A stretch of 64,000 bases of DNA from positions 19,825,501 through 19,889,500 of the forward strand of contig NC_088359.1 of NCBI RefSeq assembly GCF_036884655.1, read 5' to 3'. This stretch comes from Musa acuminata AAA Group (taxonomy: Eukaryota > Streptophyta > Magnoliopsida > Zingiberales > Musaceae). This document shows positions 49,114 to 61,458 of this stretch, one piece after another. The stretch's first letter is position 1. Every line of letters begins with the position of its first letter. The notes beneath the pieces were generated by a model. It ran no database searches and had not been told where the DNA came from. It saw only the letters and a program-made list of their open reading frames with translations. The translations under genes were made by a program, and so were the position numbers.

Positions 49114-49728
49114 ATGGATGAGCTCGCGACCTATGATCTTGCCGCCTGCAAGAAGCCTTCCTCCGCCGTCTCCGGCATCCGCCTCTTCGGCATCGACGTC
49201 TCCCGCGATCGCGGCGGCGACGGCGGCAGGAGCAAGAGCGGCCGCCGCTTCGGGTGCCACTACTGCTGCCGCCACTTCCCCACCTCTCAAGCCCTCGGCG
49301 GGCACCAGAACGCGCACAAGCGTGAGCGTCTGCGGACGAGGCATGTTCAGTTCGGTCCGGCCATGGAGACCGGTGGCCACAGTGTGTGCGGCCTCAGTGA
49401 CTGCCTTCGTTTGCCTCACCACCCTTCATGGCGCGCTAGTGTCAGCGCCGGAGCTGGTTTCTTCGGTAGGCACGGTCCGGGGACGCAGCCGATGACCGGT
49501 AGGCCATTGCTACGGGGAGTTCCTGCAGTGGTGCGTGGTGGCACGGGCGTCGGCTTGATTTATTGTGATCGAATGATGCCATTACCTCTGATGCAAGGAG
49601 ATGTGTGGAAAGCGGGTGGTGCCGGTAATGATGCAGTTTCTTGTGCTACTACTGCCACAAGTAACGAGTATGTATGTGAATCAATGTTGAGTGTCAGTGA
49701 GACCGTGAATTTGGATTTGCACTTATAA
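49114..49728 (+). CDS. Single C2H2 zinc-finger transcription factor, GIS/ZFP5/6/8 type, with EAR-like end
   Basis: Intronless, 204 residues, GC-rich at the 5' end. One zinc finger: Cys48-x2-Cys51, twelve residues, His64-x3-His68, with the plant-specific QALGGH helix (SQALGGHQNAHKRER). Before it is LFGIDVS and a Gly/Arg/Ser-rich basic stretch. The C-terminus is LDLHL, an LxLxL-type EAR motif that would recruit TOPLESS co-repressors. In Arabidopsis the GIS/ZFP5/6/8 group works in trichome and hormone responses (family knowledge). I use the first ATG because the LFGIDVS region after it is typical. The rest (residues 80-195) is Gly/Ala-rich without motif. It is nuclear by type and probably functional. 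Confidence 0.9.
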   Translation: MDELATYDLAACKKPSSAVSGIRLFGIDVSRDRGGDGGRSKSGRRFGCHYCCRHFPTSQALGGHQNAHKRERLRTRHVQFGPAMETGGHSVCGLSDCLRLPHHPSWRASVSAGAGFFGRHGPGTQPMTGRPLLRGVPAVVRGGTGVGLIYCDRMMPLPLMQGDVWKAGGAGNDAVSCATTATSNEYVCESMLSVSETVNLDLHL

Positions 49729-50530
49729 TATATTTAAATCAAACTACTGTTTTATAATATATTTTAGATCGAACTATCTAATGGATGGTGTGTAGTGAGT
49801 CACCTCTCCAATTGCCTATCTTATTACAGGTTGGAAAACTCGGGGACATTACAATGCAAGGCCACCTTAATCTCCTCTCCTAAAATTGCATGATTGCATT
49901 GGATATCATATCAGGTGGAACTAGAAATCTTTTTGGGGAAAGAGAAATCACAGTGTATAGCAGCTCAGCCTAAATATATAATTATTTCTGACCAACAATG
50001 GAAATGAGTACAAATGTCTTTCCGAAAATAACAAGAGTCCAACAAAGTAACTCAATAACAATATGATAACATATACATCGTTGGATCTTATAACAATATG
50101 ATCACATATATACGTCATCAGATATGTAGTACAACAATAGCAGAGATAAGTCCCTGATATTTAAAATACAATAAATAAATAAAAAGAAAAAAAAAATGGT
50201 AACAGAAGTACCAATAAAAATCTCAAGCTTTCAATCATACAAGTCGGGTACAATAATAACAACCCATCCAACTATTTTGGTTCAACTAATGTTTATGAGC
50301 AATAAGTTGATACATGAATACAATCTCTCACATATGAATGAAAATACATCAATAATTTCATTAGCAAATTGGATAGAATTTTTAATTGGTATCAGAAGAG
50401 AACATTAACCATGAACTCTAATCAAAAAGTGATTTATTGCTTGCTATATAATTGGAGTGATTACTTCATACAAAATAAGACATAAATTTGATTCATGAGA
50501 CTCCGCAACGTACCTCATTTTTTCCCTAGA
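49729..50530. other. 3' flank and intergenic
   Basis: AT-rich DNA after the zinc-finger stop. It has short near-repeated words (ATCACATATATACGTCATCAGAT, in part similar to the preceding CATATACATCGTTGGATC). No gene is recognised. Confidence 0.4.
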
Positions 50531-50776
50531 TCACTTTTGGAGGATGTCATGTCCTCCAAGACTTTGTTCTAACAAATTGTGTTGTTCTTTGGCGACAGGC
50601 GTCAACAGATTGTGTTGCTCTCCAGGACTAGGCTCCAATGAGTTGATATGACAGTTTTCCGGTCTTGGTTCTTGCAGTGGCAATTGTTGACAGCAGCATG
50701 GAGTGGTTTGCAGAATTGGCTCCTGGAGGCTAGAATGCAGATTTAGTTCTTCAAAATTGAGTTGTGGAATTTGCAT
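50531..50776 (-). CDS. Gln/Leu-rich open frame, 81 residues, unclassified
   Basis: A minus-strand frame with a repeated peptide word (EQHNLLTPVAK then EQHNLLEQSL) and QQLPLQEPRPE. The low-complexity wording is unlike random AT-rich frames around it, so it could be an exon or a decayed exon of a Gln-rich protein. I recognise no family. It ends without a clear signal and is bounded by AT-rich DNA. It lies between the zinc-finger gene and the resistance-gene relic. Confidence 0.25.
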   Translation of the reverse strand: MQIPQLNFEELNLHSSLQEPILQTTPCCCQQLPLQEPRPENCHINSLEPSPGEQHNLLTPVAKEQHNLLEQSLGGHDILQK

Positions 50777-51275
50777 GTCTCATTTTCTTCAATCTTGTAA
50801 GATTTTGAGGCATAAAAATGAGAATGATACGAGTTCACAATGAGAATGGTTTCCCTCATCATGAAATGTAAATATTTTACTCAAATACGTATAAATATGT
50901 TGCCATACCTACATGGATGTGGATTAAACTATTAAGCATGCATTTAATACCCTGTTGTACAAAAAGATAATTTCATTGATATGAGAACATGCATGCATCA
51001 ATATCTACTCATTATTTGTGTTTATTTAAAATTGAATAAGCCAAAGAAAGTTCAAATGCAAATTGAAAATATAATACTATGAAGTATATTAAAATACATT
51101 AGACTCTATTGTTTAGGGTGAATGAATCACCCATGAGATTCTTTAGGAGTGATGTAGCTTCTCTTACCCTGATGATTGGGGCTCATGTGTGTCCTCCACA
51201 TCAGATCAATTAAGGCCATGTCCCCCGTAAAAGGTTTCAAGAATGTTTACTTCTGCCCAGAAAAACATTAACTGG
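50777..51275. other. Short intergenic stretch, 3' flank of the NB-ARC-LRR relic
   Basis: AT-rich with no frame of note. It forms the downstream side of the minus-strand pseudogene. Confidence 0.4.
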
Positions 51276-53640
51276 CTAGTGGCCAGAGTGACTCCACCCT
51301 TTTGTGTGCATGGTATAGCAAACAATTTTGTACCCATACAACAATGGATAAATTATGAGAATAAGCAGAGACCGAGAGACAAGCAAGCCAGGTGGGATTT
51401 CGAAATTGAGTACCTGCGAAAGAGCAGGATGTGTTATGCCATTGGGCCAGCTTAAGACTTCAATGGTCTTCGTACCATCAATTTGGTTTTTGCCCAAGAC
51501 TTTTGGAATGTGTTCCACACTGCTTCTCCGATCTCCCTGGATCATGTGGTAGAAGTCATTGCACTCTTTGAAGTATAGTTTCCGAAGGAAAGTTAGGAAC
51601 TCAATAACTTTGGGGAAAATCATCAATTTCAGCAAGCCTTCCATTATTAGAACTCGCAGGTTGGCGATGGAACCTTTCTCTATTATGATCCTTTTGAGAC
51701 ATAAATGAAGTAGACGAAGCTCTTGAAGTTTAGGGAACCAGTCTGTGCTGAAGCATAGCTGCTCACCATCGTATGCCTTGTGAACATAGTGCACTGAAAA
51801 ATAGTGAAGGTGGTAGAGAGCTGGAAGTGGATCTTCCTTCAGTCCACTCCAGCCTAAGCGCAGCTCCTGAAGATTTACTCCGAGAGCAGCAAAAGCCCAG
51901 GACTGCAATACAGAGCCATGGACATGGTGCCCATCCAAAATTGTACTGCCATTGACCCAACCCCCTCTACCCCTCCAGATGCATGCCATATCCCTGATTT
52001 GTGATTTCAGTCAGGCGATGATTAGTGATACAACAACCACACATGCCTTAAGCTGCCCGACGAGTCATCGTGCATGGAGTTGCTCCTTTACGACTGGTTC
52101 CACAAGTCTTTCCATGAAGATGGAGCTTTTCAAGATTCTTGAGGATGGGGCTGATATCTTGCAACCAGAGAACCCTCATACTCGTTGTAAGCAGTGATGC
52201 ACAACTTGTAAAGGCATTTGCGATGTTGAGGCACTCAATTCTGGGCAGTCGATTCCTCAAACTTCAGATACGTTGAGCAATCTGAGATGGGTCAAGTTCC
52301 CAAGTCACTCCACTGACTCCTCATCTGCAGCAATGTCAATGTGTTGTAAGCTCATAAGATTTGCAGGCCATTTGGAACTTTTACATAGGCCAAGAAATGA
52401 AAAACATGACGGCTTTCCTCTTTCAAACTAAGAGCGAGCAGGTGCCATAGTTTCTATAATTGGGTAATTCCTTTTGGTAGCTTCTGTATTTGAGTGTAAC
52501 AGAGATCCAAGGTTTGAAGATAAAGAAGCCGCCCTATGTAGTCTGGAACCTGTTTAACCTTTGTCTTCCTCAAACCCAAATAGTGCAGGTTAAATAGATC
52601 CATAAACACATCAGGAATTCTGTCAATATCTGCATTCTCTGGATCTATAACTCTCAGATATCTAGCATGACATGATATAGAGTATATCAAGCTGGTTAGA
52701 GATGAGTCACGCTTGAATACGAACAAAGACTGAATGCGAGAAAAATCCATCGGGATCAAGATGCTGTTAGTGGCACAGTTGTGAACCGACAATCGCCGAG
52801 ATTCATCGCCCAGATGTGCTTATTCTGAATCTTTCCACGTGGTACTAAATTTTCTTTTGTGGCTGTTGATAGAGTTAAATCACACACAATATCATGCATT
52901 CAACATCGCCTCACCCTTGCAAAGCTATTCCTCTCTACGATGTGCAGCATGGACCGATGGATGAGTTCATTGAGAAATTCTTCTGCAACTTCTTCCAAAG
53001 TCTGTGTTGCTCTGTCTCGGACAAAACTTTCAGCTCCAAAGCCTGATCAACTTCTTTCTCTTGAGTTTATAATCCAGAAAGATGCTACAGTGTAAGATGC
53101 AATTCTTAAAATGACTTGGTAGATCACCATAGCTCACGTTCAGAACTTGCTATACACTGTCCAAGCTTGGGATGTTAGTGAACTCCCAACTTAGTTTCTC
53201 ATAAACATGTTTCCATTCTGTCTCAGTTTTCCTTTTGAGTGACATGATTCTGGCTATGGCCACAACAGCTAGTGGTAGGCCTTGACACTTCTCAACAATC
53301 TTACCCTCATTCCTCTATATCATGCGGACAACTTTCGTCTTCTTTCCAAGATGCCTTTTGGCAGAATAGCTTCCATGCTTCACTTTGATAAAGTTTGCGA
53401 AGCACCATACAGCGCACCTGATCTGCTACTGAAGCCACCTCATTCAAACATGTAGTGATCACTATTCTGCTTCCATGATTGCTATCATGAAGAGCACTTT
53501 TCAAATCTAAAAATGCACCTGGATTCCATACATCATCAAGAATGCACAAGTACCTTCTCATGGTACTCTATCTCAAATTCTTTGCAACATTTTCTGTGAA
53601 ACATTTGTTCAGAATAGAAACTAGATCATTCTTTATTTAG
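51276..53640 (-). pseudogene. NB-ARC-LRR disease-resistance gene relic (RPM1-type CNL), truncated and broken
   Basis: Read on the minus strand, the 5' part (53640-53310) gives a fragment before the kinase-2 motif (RRYLCILDDVWNP) and RNBS-B (GSRIVITTCLNEVA). Next comes GLPLAVVAIARIM (about 53290-53240), then MHDIV-type wording near 52900. LRRs follow in at least three frames: 52792-52454 (RYLRVIDPENADIDRIPDVF, LHYLGLRKTKVKQVP), 52260-52048, and 51989-51276 (LQELRLGWSGLKEDPLP, DGEQLCFSTDWFPKLQELRL). The P-loop and the N-terminal coiled-coil are missing, and stops and frameshifts separate the blocks. Such proteins sense pathogen effectors; this one cannot be made. The wording is RPM1-like (family knowledge). 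Confidence 0.9.
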
Positions 53641-56349
53641 CTTTTCCAGTATATTAAATCTTATATGAATCACTATCCATCTCCCAAGAATTTTTTCCCC
53701 ACTCACTTAAGTTCCTATGTGTAAATTATGTTAATTTTCCTTCAATAGTATTCATCCTTAAACCCATTCAAGTGTCACTATATTTCAAAATCCTAAAATA
53801 ATCCTATGATCTGTGCTAACTCCTTTATTGATAGAAGTCAAATAAATTATGGCATGTAATAAATATAAAATTAACTTTCAACCTTTAAAAGGACGATGTA
53901 TAAACATTTGACCCTAAAAATGTAAATCTAAACTACAGACTTCTGCTTTAACTAGAATGCTAGTGCAATCAGGAAATGTATTTTTTCCTAACTATATGTG
54001 CAGAATTTATATCAATGTATATTAATCACCTAACTTTCATGAGGATGAGGTTTTACACATAAACACAATTTGTGTAAACAAAGCACATGTAACCTATACT
54101 TTTTTTTCATAAATACATAAATGTTTTGTAGGTACCTAGAAACAAAGTCAAGACACAACTAAGTACTCTTGTAATTAATGTGAATTTCTAGCTTTCCACA
54201 TAATATATTATCCTTGATTCTCAATTAATATAAAAATATTAGAAATGTAATGAACAAAGAACCCATTGTTTAATTTAATAAACAAATTTGCTTTTGGAAA
54301 GAAAAGGAAATTATCCCTTTATCTGAAATGAACAGCAATTCATTCTTGGATAGTTGGATTATAATCTCCTGCATAGATAATCTAACAAGAATCACTTTAT
54401 TCTTCAAAGTAGCTGGGAAAACATAATGAAATAGAATTACTTGATACCCAAAGAGTGATTAGGAAAACAAAGGATAATGACACAAAGAGGGCATTCTTCG
54501 CATCTGATCTTTTATGCAATTATGAACTGAACCTATTTCCCAAGACCATCCCTCTGTATTTCGTGCTTTTTGAACAAAGGCAAGATGATGTAGAACTGGA
54601 TGAGAGATAGAGAGAGAGCAAGAGAGGAGTGAGATTAAAGAGGAGAATAAGAGACTAGGAGAGAGAAGATGCAAGTTTATTTCATCAAAATCTGAAGTGT
54701 TTATGAAAAAAATATTAGGAAGTTTTCAAAAATTGCTAGGCATCGAGAGCCAAGTGATCCACCAATTCCATAGGGACAGTTCCCAAAATCCAACTCCACA
54801 TGCAAGGGGTTGATGTTGAAGGTGCACGTATCTGTGAGTTTTTGCTGCTTGAAAGGCTCTGAAACCAACTGAAATAGAACAGGAAGAGAAATAGAGAGAA
54901 AACAAGAGAGGAGTGAGATTAAAGAGGAGAGTAAGCGACTAGGAGCGAGAAGATGCAATTTTTTTCATCTAAATATGAAGTGTTTTATCCATTGATATAG
55001 GGGTTTAGGAGCCTTAGTATAGATAATCAAATGAAGACAATGATTCCCAAGAGTAACCTCCCAAGAGTAACCTTATAGATTTTATCTTTTGGCTTTTAAG
55101 GAACTTGTATACGTTTTGGTCCTTCGGAAACCTAAAATGTGACTTCTAGGAGACCTAAGTAGCTTTAAAAAAACTTATCATAACTGAAAAGTAAAAAGTG
55201 CACTTAATATAAAAGTAGAGTCCCAAGGTCAACTCCTTAAAAGACCAAAAGACTTTTCATCTTTCCACACAACTCTTAAAGCTTCTAGGCCAACTAAGTA
55301 ATGATTTTTGCTTATTTTTTTACCTAGAATAAACTCTTCTAAAATTCTTTATAAACCAAAATGGTTCTCCAGCTCACATTTCCACTTTCCCACTGACTCA
55401 ATCAATCAAAGGAAACTCAATTCCTATACTTAGGAGTGGCAAGCAGTAGAAAGAGAGGTGTTTGCAACATGGCAATGAAAATTGTTCACGTTGCAAATGT
55501 TGTTTAGGTTAAACTAATAGCAACCATTTTTAATTCGCATAAAATTGTAAATTATAATACCCAGTTCTATACAATTCAATCTATATGTGTCTCAAAAACG
55601 CTGCATTATTTGTTAGAAAATTCAATGTTTAGTGAAGGAAAATAGACTTATAAATGTATCTGATTTCATAATACGGAGAATGTTACAAAACAGAACTTTT
55701 ATTGTGTTTTAGATCTTAAATTACCCTTAAATTTTAGTTCACATTGGATACTATTTATGATGTCAAATGTCAATAGCACAAAAGTCACTATATTTGACAT
55801 GATTCTCTTTATAGTTCATATAACTATTGAAATCTTAGTACAGTTTCCACCCATAAAGGAAGAGCGTCATGCCAATGGCCGACTTCACAACAGTCTTTCT
55901 GGTGGGACAAATTAAATTTGGATGACTTCTTTATTAAGAGAAATGATCTTTGAATGGCTCATCATTAGATGTTCTAATGCTTGTACTTATCATACAATGG
56001 ACCGGGCAATCCTGGCCAAACCTTGATCACTGGATCACTAGTTGGATTGATGGGTCAATTGGTCAGACTGCATATTCAAGAATAAAGATATAAAATCATT
56101 AAGCTAATATATACGAAGAATATTTAAAACATATAGAAAGATTTTGTGAGTGTCAACCTGTTTGACCATATGATCAACTAAAAAAATCAGAAAATATAAA
56201 ATTATATAAAAATAAAAAAAGAACAACATTAAAGAAAAAAATAAAATATCATATTTTACAAAAAATTGAAAAAAGAGAAAATTATTAAGCACTAAAAGGT
56301 ATGCATCTAGCAATACATAAGATATCAACAATCAAAATTGTAAAGGTCT
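53641..56349. other. Intergenic, no gene recognised
   Basis: AT-rich DNA with a duplicated block (54598-54985, listed). The missing N-terminal half of the resistance gene is not found here on either strand. Confidence 0.5.
54598..54985. repeat. Direct duplication, about 105-bp copies, 284 bp apart
   Basis: Blocks at about 54598-54702 and 54882-54985 share CAAGAGAGGAGTGAGATTAA, AGAGGAGARTAAG and GAGAAGATGCAA...TGAAGTGTTT with a few changes. The sequence between the copies is partly unrelated. Confidence 0.7.
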
Positions 56350-56699
56350 GTGTCATTAGGGCTAATTACATATTACCACATGTAGTTATACCTCTTTAGC
56401 ATCCTGATCCCTAGACAAAAAATTTACATTGGATTCCCTATAGTTACAAAAATGAAACATCTAGCTTTATTTTTCCTAATACCAGCGATTTTATTGACGG
56501 AAGCACGAAAACGATGGGCAAAAAGATAATTTCAACGTCCCAGTTACGTTTTCGATGGTGGCGAAGGACAACACCATTGGGGTCACGAGTGGCTATTGGT
56601 GATAAGGAGAGTGGTGATGAGAGGTGACGCGCCGACGAAGATGCTGACGCTCTGCATCTGCATCGACGTCGCTCGACGATTGCATCGACGCCGACGCAA

Positions 56700-57137
56700 T
56701 GTCACGGACTTAGCTGGTTTTGCCTAAGTCGTGCGGCACCCTTGCGTGTCCGTCCGCAAAGGCCAACCTCTCCGAAACCTCCCATGGTCCCTTAGGACCT
56801 ACAAAAGAGAAAACGGGTTAGAGAAAACGCCTCACTCGGGATCCACAAGTAAACATTTCCGAAAATACTTCATAGCCAATGCAAATTACAAACACACTTT
56901 ACAAGCTCTGAATGGTTACACAACAAATGGTCCACTACAGACTGAATATCTCTCACAAGTGTCCACATGACACAACCTTTATTTACAAGTCTAAAAAGGC
57001 CACCAAACTCAACTAAAATGGGGTTGTTAAGCCTTCGACCGTCCCTCTACATACTGTACAAAGCATGAACAAACCAAAAGAAACGGACATACATAAGCAT
57101 TACATCAAACATCCTGTTTAGAATTTTGTCTGTGACA
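56700..57137 (-). repeat. 3' LTR (sense orientation) of copy 2
   Basis: 438 bp, starting TGTCACGGACTTAGC on the plus strand and ending TCTGTGACA. It shares GGTTTTGCCTAAGTCGTGCG and CTTAGGACCTACAAAAGAG with 60134-60579. Confidence 0.85.
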
Positions 57138-60133
57138 TTCTCCCCTATTTTATTCCTTCGACGTCCTCGTCGAAGCCTTTGCCGACACTGCAACTCCTCG
57201 CCTTTGCTGAGTCTTTAATCTTCCGCTTCAGCTGCAATGCGCCTCTTAGCTCCTAGCTGCTCTCTGCTGTTGTTGTTAGGTAGTCGAACTTTTGATCCAC
57301 CATGCTACTTCAACTCGCCAATGACTCCGACTCTAGTGTGGGGTTGGCTGAGTTGCATTGATCCCAGTTGGTCCTTGCGGATCCTTCAGATGAAGGAAAA
57401 GACCATCCTTACTATACGCCAGTCTCCCAAATGTCTCATTCTGCTTGAATTGGGTGGATGCTTGTTGGAGCTTTAACGAGCATCGCCTCGTAAACTTTTG
57501 AAGTTTTGGGTCCTTCCTCCACCAAATTTGTCCATCGACTCTTCTTTCACTTAGTTGTCACTTCCAAGTAGATTCACATCACTTCCGCTTTCGATTGTCA
57601 TTCTGTTGGGAAATGAAGCGGATAATCTACTCTCAGTAGCACTAATCACCACCAGTGAAGATTTGACAACTATTGTCTTCCATTATCTTTGAAGGGTCTT
57701 TGAATTTATGCAGAGCTCTTCTGTTGGATAGATAAGAGAATTGGGGTACTCGGTTTCACCCATTCTCTTAAGAGTTGAGAAGGCAAAAGTTACTTGACTT
57801 CGCCCGCCTCCTCAAGGGTTGTACTTCATGCATCGAGCTGGTTACTAGCCTTCGTCTGCTCTTTGCGCACACTTCTGAAGAACTTGAAGTGTTTGCACTC
57901 CTTGCGTTGAGTTAGCTATTGTGATTCACCTTCTCAATGTCATCGAACTTCTGGAATGCAGAAAGTTTTCACCCAAACTTGGAGTAAGTCTCTAATAGTT
58001 TTGGTCGCCTTTAGGATTATACCGTCTTCTCTATCAACCCTACCGCCTACTCCACTAAGTAGCAAAGGTACAGCACCGCGTACTGCCTGCTTTGTTCCTT
58101 GGTCGTGCACTCTTGCACAACCTGAAGTCCTTCACTTTCGGCTATTTTGATGAGAAGCTCATTGACACCGGTCTTACAAAGTTCCTTGGCCTCTACCCTT
58201 CAGCCTTATCTTGATACTTAGAGTTTGCCTCAGCATGCTCCACCTTCTCGGCCCCTTTCATGACCAAACGTTCTCCCTCCATGAGAACAAGGGATCGATG
58301 ACTTCACGGAAGTCCCGCCTCTACGGTACCATGGCGTTGTCATGCCCATGGCCCTACTATCCGTCGCCTCACATCTGCATCTCTTTCTTCACGATCGGTA
58401 GATCTGCCTATATGGCACTATGGCACTCCTCCGAGTCCACCTCCATTCTAACCGATGCTTGGTTTTTGGATAACTAAGTCCCTCTGGACTCGTCGTCGCA
58501 TCCTCGCCCTTTTCGACCCTCTGCTTCAACACCTTTGTGCTCTCCAAGCAGTTCCCCTTAGTCGATGGAAAGACAGACTGCAACTCCCATGCGTGGTCTC
58601 TACCATCATGTTGCAGGGTTCACACCGATTCTGTTCTCCTTAGCTTCCTTAGTAGCAACGTTCGCTTACCCAACCTTGTCCTCTAATTTGTCGGGCTCCC
58701 TTAAACGAATATGGACTCTGGAGTAGTCCAACTCTCCAACTGCTTCGATCATATCTCTGCATGATCAAGTCCCTCCCATGGGACTCACTGGTACTCGCAT
58801 TCGAACTTTTCCCTCGGTAGTACACAACCCTCATATGCTGATAATCAAGGCTTTCATCCAATGCAAAATTCGATGCACACACGGAAGACCCGCCTCTACG
58901 GTACCATTGCCTTCACTCCTTAAATCCATAGCTCTTCTTGTTGTCGTGTTATTCATCGAAGTGGAGCTCCCAGTAGCTCTCGATCATACCTCCGTATGAT
59001 ATAGTCCCTCACGGGACTGCAATCTGTGTGTATCGCATTGTCACGAACTATTCCACCACGATCCGCTGCACCATGTCGCCTCCTGGTGACATCTCCATTG
59101 CATTCTGATCATTGTGGGATGAACTCGGATTGCGATCCCTCTATGTGTGACCTCTGCCAACACATTCTCTTCCACCTTTGATTGTGTTCGCTTCTTTGGC
59201 AATTGATCTTCATCCACCCGCTCTTGGGTCACACCTAGATGAAACACCACTCTATGACAACATGTGCGGTCCATTGATCTTTGTGAAGTTGTTTTGAGGT
59301 ACTCCTCAACATGTGCGGTCCGTTGCACATGGTTCTCCCTCAGGAGAGTCGGGACTTATCCCTCTTGAGTATCTATCCTGTTAGAGCAATATCTCTCTTC
59401 GTTTCCTTCCCTCTGAAAGTTTCGAAGATCACCATCCCCTTGGGCTACTCCGACTTGCTGAACAAACTGTGCATTATTCTGCCTCCTGCAAACGCACTTG
59501 CTAGATTGCGACTCTACGTCAATACAACCCCCGCTGCACCACTCAAGGCCTAGCAACATGTTAAACTCGCTGCACACTTCAGCCTCCTACGGACGTATCC
59601 TTCTCATGCCGAAGAGAAAGTTTCAATGCTCCATGGCGCCGAGTTTTAGTCGCCTTGGGATGGTCGCGAGCATTCCATCGTCCGCATACAAGCCCTTGCA
59701 TGAGTACCGAATTCTTCGAATTAGCAATTCCCCTCACCTCTGTGAGCTTTGCACAACTCTTTTGGTCGCTGAACAACTCATTCCACCTTGTATGGTCTCA
59801 TCCTTTACCAAGCGTCTCGCTTGCCTTGAGCACCATCAAGTATAGTTGTCAACATCGAGCCGTAGCTCGAACTCAGCCATCCCAACCTTTGTGAGCTACG
59901 CATTCTTCTAAGCTTGCTTATTCTCGTGGTGCCTCTTGCGCGAAGGATTGGCCATATCTCTGAATGTCAATCTCAGATGTCCGCTCCTCCGAGCGACTCC
60001 TTTTCCCTACATCTTCATGCCCATTTTCTCCTAAACGATCGCGCGTGCTGACTGCCCTCAACGCAGCCCAGTTAGGTCCCCACGTTTGCATGCCAAGTGT
60101 TTTTATAAGTGCTTGTCCTACTATGATATCATC

Positions 60134-60579
60134 TGTCACAGATTTAACTGGTTTTGCCTAAGTCGTGCGACACCCTTGCATGTCCGTCCGCAAAAGTCGG
60201 CCTCCTCAAAACCTCTTATGGTCCCTTAGGACCTACAAAAGAGAAAACGGGTTAAAGAAAACATCTCACTCGGGATCCACAAGCAAACATTTCCGAAAAC
60301 ACTTCATAGCCAATGCAAATTACAAACACACTTTACAAGCTCTGAATGGTTGCACAACAAAGGGTCAAAATAGTCCACTACAGACCGAATATCTCTCACA
60401 AGTGTCCACATGACACAACCTTTATTTACAAGCCAAAAAGGCCACCAAACCCAACTAAAATAGGGTTGTTAAGCCTTCGATCGTCCCTCTACATATTGTG
60501 CAAAGCATGAACAAACCAAAAGGCACGGACATACATAAGCATTACATCAAACATTCTATTTAGAATTTTGTCTGTGACA
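60134..60579 (-). repeat. 5' LTR (sense orientation) of copy 2
   Basis: 446 bp, the partner of 56700-57137. The two differ at scattered sites, so the insertion is not recent. Confidence 0.85.
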
Positions 60580-60679
60580 GCGGATGCAGAGCAGAGCTCT
60601 GGGTCGTCACCTCATCTCTTGTCGTTGCTCTCCCTCCTTATTTCAACAAGCACTTGCAACCCCAATGGTGTCGCCATCC

Positions 60680-61458
60680 TGTCACGAACGGTCATCGTGC
60701 ACCCGTAACAACTTCGTTCAACGAACCATTCGTCGCTTTTGCATGCTTGTACAGAGACATGGCAACATGATTTGCCTTGGTTTTATATGTTTTTGCTTGG
60801 AAGATGTAAACAACGACAGTTTACAGCGCTATAGTGCGACCGCTCGTCGCGTCGGGCCGAATTGCCCCAAAATGGCTCCGTTTTCGCGTGCCACGGCTTG
60901 TTTTCTGCAAACCGCAATTGCACGCGAAACGTCAACCATCTCAGCACCCTGGAACCCCCCCGATGGCACAGGGCTGGATGGGGCTTCGATTTATTATCAG
61001 GTGTTGAACAATCTTCACAAGTTAGCACGCTAACTTGACGGGAACTTGCCTTTGCGCCTAGCACCCGGTGAGCAGTTGTTTGTGAACTTGCAACTGTTCG
61101 TTCTACCTTCTAAAGTCCTTGTTTTCTCCTTCATCTCTTTTCTCTCTTATACTCAAGGTGCTCGTTGAATTACTTGTAAAGTTTCTCTCTTCGCGAGATG
61201 TTGGGACTTGTCCGTCGTTTGTTTTCAATCTAATCAACTTTTTGTTTTACAGATCCTTCGGAACCTGTACGAGGTTGCAACTAGACTGCTCCTTTGCAGA
61301 CGCATATGTTGCAAGGGCACCTCATGACTTAGGCAATCCCAACTAAGTCTGAAGAGTTGGCGTAATGGTGTTTCACGACTTAGGCAACTCCAGCTAAGTC
61401 CGTGACTTTACTGCAAGGGTACCTAACGACTTAGACAATTTCAGCTAAGTCAGTGACA
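60680..61458 (+). mobile_element. Solo LTR of a second family, 779 bp, with 4-bp target duplication
   Basis: TGTCACGAACGG at 60680 and AGTCAGTGACA at 61458 mark LTR ends, with direct repeats ATCC at 60676-60679 and 61459-61462. There is no internal region, so recombination between two LTRs probably removed it. Its right end resembles the ends of the LARD-like LTRs (CTTAGGCAA..CCAGCTAAGTC). That terminal module occurs three times (about 61309-61351, 61361-61404, 61412-61458). It lies inside the right part of the Mutator-like element. Confidence 0.7.

Larger units (their letters stand above)
56700..60579 (-). mobile_element. Non-autonomous (LARD-like) LTR retrotransposon, copy 2, inside the Mutator-like element
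   Basis: Left LTR 56700-57137 and right LTR 60134-60579 (plus-strand coordinates) bound an internal part of about 3 kb. In the sense direction (minus) the element has a decayed tRNA-Met-like primer site at 60122-60133 and a purine tract at about 57138-57151. Its LTRs and internal DNA are homologous, in reverse, to the copy at 11256-15780. No enzyme or gag frame is found. The flanks CGCAA and GCGGA show no clean target duplication. It lies in the GC-rich core of the Mutator-like element, so it inserted after that element. Confidence 0.85.

Noticed and set aside
48784..49422. 212-residue minus-strand frame antisense to the zinc-finger gene
   Set aside because: Ala/Gly-rich shadow of the GC-rich plus-strand coding start; the plus strand has the clear C2H2 finger.
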